From an uncultured Succinivibrio sp. (lineage in GTDB: Bacteria > Pseudomonadota > Gammaproteobacteria > Enterobacterales > Succinivibrionaceae), in NCBI GenBank assembly GCA_900770725.1, contig CAAGLL010000004.1:1-17929 (forward strand): DNA of 17,929 nt, in the 5' to 3' direction. Made by a program: the position numbers and the translations under genes. Below, piece by piece: positions 14,391 through 17,929 of the stretch. The first letter of the stretch is position 1; each line of letters begins with the position of its first letter. The notes under the pieces were generated by a model, which searched no databases, had not been told where the DNA came from, and was given only the letters and a program-made list of their open reading frames with translations.

Positions 14391-15002
14391 TCACTTCTTG
14401 ATGCTGTAGGCGGCGAGGATCTCGTCGGGGGTGAGGTTGCGGTGCTCCTCGAACTCCCTCACGAGGTCGAACTCGGTGTTGTCCATGGCCAGCTCCAGGA
14501 AGAACACGTTGCTGCCTTCGGTGGTGAAGGTCACCTTGCTGTACCTGGGGTTGTCGAGGTTGACGCTGATGCTGATCTGCAGCTCGCGCGGCAGCGCCAG
14601 CATCTTGGGCTGGGACTGGGTGATGGAGGTGTGCAGCTTGTCGTTCACGTTCTTGGTGAAGTTGCCGAGGATCTGGTTCATCAGCTCGCCCAAGGCGTTG
14701 GAGACTTCCTCGGAGGTGTAGTTGATCGCCTGGTCCTTCTCGGGGATGCCCATGGCGGTCATGTAGTTGCGGTACAGCTCCATCGCCGTCTCCTTGGGGA
14801 AGTTGATGACCACCATGCCCGAGAACGAGCCGGTGAACATCACGAACGTGCCGATGTCCGGCGTGAGCGTGGTCTTGGAGATGCGCTGGACCATCGGCGC
14901 GTACTTGACCTTGTGAGAGGTCGCTGAAGTGAGCACGGCGGCGACGGAGTCGCAAAGCCCCAGCATGAGGTCGTCGTAGTTGATGATCTTCTTATCGGCC
15001 AT
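14391..15002 (-). CDS. DUF3334 family protein, CheC/CheX-like fold
   Basis: 203 residues, cytoplasmic, no signal or membrane segment. From memory it matches the DUF3334 proteins of Vibrio/Aeromonas-type bacteria: VLTSATSHKVKYAPMVQRI, LTPDIGTFVMF, FSGMVVINFPKETAMELY and SQPKMLALPRE. The core SEEVSNALGELMNQILGNF contains an E99-x-x-N102 pair, the dyad that CheC, CheX and FliY use to dephosphorylate CheY-P. The rest of the phosphatase consensus is incomplete: no Asp/Ser four residues before the Glu, and the Pro is at a different distance. Function unknown; a CheX-like phosphatase or its degenerate descendant is an inference. GGAGG seven bases before the ATG at 15002 decides the start; an earlier ATG lacks such a site. 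It heads the engB-gmk-rpoZ-spoT run. Confidence 0.72.
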   Translation of the reverse strand: MADKKIINYDDLMLGLCDSVAAVLTSATSHKVKYAPMVQRISKTTLTPDIGTFVMFTGSFSGMVVINFPKETAMELYRNYMTAMGIPEKDQAINYTSEEVSNALGELMNQILGNFTKNVNDKLHTSITQSQPKMLALPRELQISISVNLDNPRYSKVTFTTEGSNVFFLELAMDNTEFDLVREFEEHRNLTPDEILAAYSIKK

Positions 15003-15015
15003 GATTTTCCCTCCG

Positions 15016-15052
15016 GAATGCGGCATTCGGCCACTGTTTTTCCGCCATTTTA
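15016..15052 (-). promoter_or_regulatory. Candidate promoter and palindrome upstream of the DUF3334 gene
   Basis: TAAAAT on the minus strand (15052-15047) is a plausible -10 with a weak -35. Between it and the Shine-Dalgarno lies the palindrome GAATGC-G-GCATTC (15016-15028), which would suit an operator. If real, this is the main promoter of the engB-gmk-rpoZ-spoT run. Confidence 0.4.
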
Positions 15053-15088
15053 ACCGAGGGGTGCCGCGCAGACGAGGGCATGGATCAG

Positions 15089-15117
15089 AAAATGACGCCC
15101 GGGGCGCCCCCCGGGCG
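15089..15117 (-). terminator. Terminator-like hairpin after ntrC
   Basis: A perfect 9-bp GC-only stem (CGCCCGGGG with CCCCGGGCG, four-base loop). On the minus strand it is followed by CATTTTC. The T-run is short, so termination may be partial and ntrBC may read into the DUF3334 gene. Confidence 0.6.
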
Positions 15118-15123
15118 CGGGCC

Positions 15124-16578
15124 CTACTTGATGTTGAGCTCCTTGATCTTGCGCGTGAGGGTGTTGCGCCCCCAGCCTAGGAGCCTCGCCGACTCCTGCT
15201 TGTGGTTGCCGGTGAAGCTCAGCGTGGCCTCGAGCATGACGCGCTCGAACTCCGGGACGGCCTCGGAGAGGATGTCGCGCTCGCCCGATCTCAGGCGGCT
15301 GTCGACCCAGTTGCGCAGCTGCTCCTGCCAGGAGGTGGCCTCCTTGGTCGAGCCGGTGATCGGGGCGGTTCCGGTGGCGTGCACGGGCTGGGTGCGGGCG
15401 TGCAGGAAGTCCTGGGGCAGGTCCACGAGCTGGATGTCGTTGCCGGTGACCATGATGGTCAGGTACTTGCACAGGTTCTTGAGCTGGGTGACGTTGCCAG
15501 GCCAGCTCTGGCGGCAGAGGAACACGAGCACCTCGGAGGTGAGCTTCTTGGGCTCGGTGCGCGCCTCGGCCGCCGCCTGCGCCAGGAAGTGCTTGGCGAG
15601 CATCGGGATGTCGTTGTTGCGCTCGCGCAGCGGCGGCATGTTCACGTTGATGACGTTCAGGCGGTAGTAGAGGTCGGCGATGAAGGTGCCGGACTGGGCC
15701 ATGGCCTCGAGATCCTTTGAGGAGGAGGCGATGATCCTGACGTCGGCCTTGATCGGGCGGTCGGCCCCCACCGGGATGTAGTCGCCGGTCTGGAGCAGCC
15801 TCAGGAGCCTGGTCTGGGCGTCCATCGGCATGTCGCAGATCTCGTTTATGAAGAGCGTGCCGCCCTCGGCCTGCTTGAGCGAGCAGGACTCCTCGTCGTC
15901 GCCGTCCCTGGCTCCCCCGAAGATCTGCGACTGGACCATGTCCTGCGGGACCGAGGACATGTTGACGGTCACGAAGGCCTTGCCCTTGCGCGCGCCGTGG
16001 TTGTGCAGGGCCTGGGCCACGAGCTCGCGGCCGGTGCCGACCTCGCCGTGGATGAGCACCGGGAGGTCGGTCCTGGAGACGCGGCCGATGAACTTGAAGA
16101 CCTCCTGCATCACCGGGGACTTGCCGATGATCTCCTCCTCCTCGCCTGAGCTGCTGCTGGCAGCAGGGGCGTCTCCCTGGCGGGCCTTCTCCTCGCGCAT
16201 CTTCCTGGTGTTGAAGCGGTGGAGCGCGGCGCGCCTTATCACGGCGACGGCCGCCTCGATGTCGAAGGGCTTGGGCAGGTACTCGAACGAGCCCTGCTCG
16301 TAGGAGTCGATGGCCGCGGCCAGATCGCTGTGGGCGGTCATGATGATGAACGGGATGTCGGGATCGGTCTTGTGGACTTCCTTGATGAGGGTGAGGCCGT
16401 CGACGCCCGGCATCCTGATGTCGGAGACTATGACGTCCGGAACCTCGCGCTGGAGGGCCGCCAGGGCGGCGTCGCCGTTCTCGAACAGGCGGTGCCTTAT
16501 GCTGTTGACGTCGAGCGCCTTGTCGAAAACAAAGCGGATGCTGGCGTCATCGTCAATGATCCAGATCATGGGATTCAT
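15124..16578 (-). CDS. ntrC: Nitrogen regulator NtrC with a degenerate AAA+ domain
   Basis: 484 residues, colinear with E. coli NtrC (GlnG) along the whole length. The receiver domain (1-120) is intact: acidic residues D9-D11, phospho-acceptor D53 in VSDIRMPG, T81 and K103. The C-terminal Fis-type helix-turn-helix (about 445-484) is almost identical to E. coli (GHKQEAARLLGWGRNTLTRK there, with one conservative change here). The central AAA+ domain has lost its key residues. Walker A reads GEVGTGRE (Lys to Arg, R184). Walker B reads LFINEI (Asp to Asn, N245). The GAFTGA sigma54-contact loop is missing, replaced by the shorter acidic GARDGDDEESCS. One Arg-finger position is Ile (FIADLYYRLN), and sensor II WPGNVRQL reads WPGNVTQL (T364). 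It probably cannot drive sigma54 open-complex formation. It overlaps ntrB by ATGA. Confidence 0.95.
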   Translation of the reverse strand: MNPMIWIIDDDASIRFVFDKALDVNSIRHRLFENGDAALAALQREVPDVIVSDIRMPGVDGLTLIKEVHKTDPDIPFIIMTAHSDLAAAIDSYEQGSFEYLPKPFDIEAAVAVIRRAALHRFNTRKMREEKARQGDAPAASSSSGEEEEIIGKSPVMQEVFKFIGRVSRTDLPVLIHGEVGTGRELVAQALHNHGARKGKAFVTVNMSSVPQDMVQSQIFGGARDGDDEESCSLKQAEGGTLFINEICDMPMDAQTRLLRLLQTGDYIPVGADRPIKADVRIIASSSKDLEAMAQSGTFIADLYYRLNVINVNMPPLRERNNDIPMLAKHFLAQAAAEARTEPKKLTSEVLVFLCRQSWPGNVTQLKNLCKYLTIMVTGNDIQLVDLPQDFLHARTQPVHATGTAPITGSTKEATSWQEQLRNWVDSRLRSGERDILSEAVPEFERVMLEATLSFTGNHKQESARLLGWGRNTLTRKIKELNIK

Positions 16579-17684
16579 AAAGACTTTACCTCGCTTGTCG
16601 ATTGCGTGCTTTTAGGGGGCTTGGGAATGGGGAGGACGATCTTGAAGGTCGTCTCGGCAGGGGTGCTGCGGCACTCGAGCGAGCCGCCGTGGCGCTCGAT
16701 GATGCCCTGGGCTATGGAAAGCCCCAGGCCGTTGCCGTTCTGCTTGGTGGTGACCATCGGGTAGAAGATCCGCTGCCTGAGCTCCTCGGGGATCTCCGGC
16801 CCGTTGTCGGTGATCGAGATGGCGACCACGGTCGGGTACTTGTGCTCGCGCACGATGTGCCCCGACTCGGCGCGGGTGACCACGCGCACCAGCGGGTGCT
16901 CGGTGTGCGCGCCGGCCATGGCCTCGATGGCGTTGTTGACGATGTTCAGCAGCACCTGCTGCATCGAGTCGACGTCGAGCTTGAGCTCGGGCAGCGAGGG
17001 ATCGTAGTCCTTCTCGAAGCGCACGCTGGCCTTCTTCTGCATCGCCGAGAGCGAGAGCACCTTCTCGATGACGTAGTGGATGTTGACCCAGACCATGGGG
17101 CTGGGGCGCTGGGGCCCCAGCAGGTTGTCCACGAGCTTCTTCAAGCGGTCGGTCTGCTCGATGATGACCGAGGTGTACTCCTTGATGGCCGGATCCTTCT
17201 TGGCATAGGACAGCTCGAGCAGCTGCGCCGCGCCGCGGATGCCGCCCAGGGGGTTCTTGATCTCGTGGGCGAGGTTGCGCACCAGGTCGCGCGCGGCGGT
17301 GTGCTGGGTCTGCAGCGACACCGCGTCGGCCAGGCGCTGCTGGTGGTCTATCGAATGCATCTCGATGAGCAGCCCGTGGCCGCGTCCGCTGTATAGCCCC
17401 ACCGAGAGGTTGACGCTCAGGCTGAAGCCGGGCTCCGGGGAGAGCATCACGCCAGCGGCGGTGAAGCCCTGGAAGGTCGATTTCACCGGATTGGGGAGGT
17501 TTGAGAGGAACGAGGTCTCGCTGCGATCCACTATGTCGCAGAACTTGAGCGTTTCAAGGCGCAGGTGCGACATCGAGAGCAGCTGCTCGGCCGCCGGGTT
17601 GGCGTAGACGATCCGCTGCTGCGAATCGGTCACCAGGATGGCCGTGTACAGTCCTTCGATGATTGATTTTGGTTCAGTGTGCAT
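16575..17684 (-). CDS. ntrB: Nitrogen-sensing histidine kinase NtrB (GlnL)
   Basis: 369 residues (E. coli 349). Cytoplasmic two-component kinase/phosphatase that phosphorylates NtrC and is normally governed by PII. The N-terminal PAS domain (about 5-115) has GLYTAILVTDSQQRIVYANPA. The H-box RNLAHEIKNPLGGIRGAA has H140. The N-box is LLNIVNNAIEAM (247-256), the G1 box DNGPEIPEEL starts at 293, and the G2 box is NGNGLGLSIAQ (316-326). All catalytic motifs are present, in contrast to its partner NtrC. The ATG at 17684 lacks a Shine-Dalgarno; a TTTGCT-G-AGCAAA palindrome (17689-17701) occupies that place. The stop overlaps the ntrC start. No glnA is seen before it, but the window ends 245 bases upstream. 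Confidence 0.95.
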   Translation of the reverse strand: MHTEPKSIIEGLYTAILVTDSQQRIVYANPAAEQLLSMSHLRLETLKFCDIVDRSETSFLSNLPNPVKSTFQGFTAAGVMLSPEPGFSLSVNLSVGLYSGRGHGLLIEMHSIDHQQRLADAVSLQTQHTAARDLVRNLAHEIKNPLGGIRGAAQLLELSYAKKDPAIKEYTSVIIEQTDRLKKLVDNLLGPQRPSPMVWVNIHYVIEKVLSLSAMQKKASVRFEKDYDPSLPELKLDVDSMQQVLLNIVNNAIEAMAGAHTEHPLVRVVTRAESGHIVREHKYPTVVAISITDNGPEIPEELRQRIFYPMVTTKQNGNGLGLSIAQGIIERHGGSLECRSTPAETTFKIVLPIPKPPKSTQSTSEVKSL

Positions 17685-17705
17685 GGGTTTTGCTGAGCAA
17701 ATCTA

Positions 17706-17716
17706 GTGCAATGCAC
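17706..17716. promoter_or_regulatory. GTGC-AAT-GCAC palindrome before ntrB
   Basis: Eleven-base inverted repeat, 22 bases upstream of the ntrB start codon. It has NtrC-type half-sites in inverted order. It could be a secondary operator; weak on its own. Confidence 0.3.
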
Positions 17717-17754
17717 AAATCTTAGATCAAAACAAAATGAGATGCATCAGACAT

Positions 17755-17771
17755 AGCACAAAAACGGTGCA
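17755..17771. promoter_or_regulatory. Candidate NtrC-binding site upstream of ntrBC
   Basis: GCAC-N7-GTGC (GCACAAAAACGGTGC, followed by A). The enterobacterial NtrC site is TGCACC-N5-GGTGCA, so ten of twelve defined bases agree. It is 71 bases before the ntrB start, where autoregulation would act. The recognition helix of this NtrC is essentially unchanged from E. coli, which supports the call. Confidence 0.5.
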
Positions 17772-17929
17772 CGCTTTTGAGGGTTGGCGGACGTCTGAAA
17801 TGGGCGGGAAATCGGATTTTGTATGTTGTCTTACAAGGAGTTAAAACAAGGCGGGGGGGGGGGAAAAAACACCCCCCCCCCCCTTTTTTTACCTGGGTTT
17901 TTGGTTTCGTTCTGTGCTTCTTTTTCCCC
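17772..17929. other. Upstream of ntrBC; homopolymer-rich window edge
   Basis: No gene is visible. From 17853 come eleven G, six A, CA, twelve C and seven T in succession (17853-17890), then low-complexity T-rich sequence to the end. The G/C runs could form a hairpin followed by T7, formally a plus-strand terminator with no gene before it. Homopolymers of this length at a sequence end are more often assembly or sequencing artefacts. Confidence 0.5.

Noticed and set aside
14386..14955. Very long upstream extension of the engB frame
   Set aside because: The extension is antisense-free but out of frame with the real DUF3334 gene on the same strand, has low-complexity His/Arg/Gln-rich composition, and ends where the true EngB start follows the DUF3334 stop by five bases.
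17789..17797. GGACGTCT resembling a MetJ box (AGACGTCT)
   Set aside because: MetJ needs two or more adjacent boxes and the downstream gene is ntrB, not a methionine gene.

Overview
The window looks like chromosomal DNA from a GC-rich gammaproteobacterium. The evidence is the order gmk-rpoZ-spoT, a glyQ-glyS pair, an OmpA whose length and C-terminal domain closely match the enterobacterial protein, an ntrB-ntrC pair and a DUF3334-type gene of the kind I associate with Vibrio/Aeromonas-like lineages. A member of Aeromonadales (for example Succinivibrionaceae) is plausible but not proven. Nearly every gene is on the minus strand; only ompA and one tRNA-Thr are on the plus strand.

Left edge (1-1609): a truncated gene for a LexA-like winged-helix protein reads off the left edge. 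In front of it lies a dense field of GGTTC/GAACC words (234-488), including a perfect 10-bp-arm inverted repeat. Next comes an AT-richer stretch of about 0.9 kb with no credible gene. It carries six identical copies of the ParB-binding palindrome TGTTCCACGTGGAACA, so it is a parS cluster, the chromosomal centromere. The glyQS, spoT-operon and ntrBC neighbourhood lies near the origin in several gammaproteobacteria, which fits a parS locus.

Middle (1610-8391): metY (sulfhydrylation route to homocysteine), glyS and glyQ (the two subunits of glycyl-tRNA synthetase), tusA (sulfur relay for tRNA thiolation), tRNA-Thr(UGU) diverging from tusA, and ompA with a structured 5' leader. Most of these units end in clear intrinsic terminators.

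Right (8392-17929): an apparent seven-gene run, all minus strand. It reads DUF3334/CheX-like gene, engB, gmk, rpoZ, spoT, PldB-like hydrolase, COG0523 GTPase. It combines GTP-centred housekeeping functions (ribosome assembly, GMP kinase, (p)ppGpp metabolism) with two accessory proteins. Upstream of it is ntrB-ntrC, translationally coupled by a 4-base overlap.

The two most interesting observations are: (1) the parS cluster next to the GGTTC array and the LexA-like gene; (2) an NtrC orthologue with intact receiver and DNA-binding domains but a disabled AAA+ centre. In the AAA+ centre the Walker A Lys is Arg, the Walker B Asp is Asn, the GAFTGA loop is absent and the sensor II Arg is Thr. This NtrC has probably stopped being a sigma54 activator and become a phosphorylation-controlled DNA-binding regulator. 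A candidate NtrC operator lies in front of its own operon. The last ~80 bases contain long homopolymers and may be an assembly-edge artefact.
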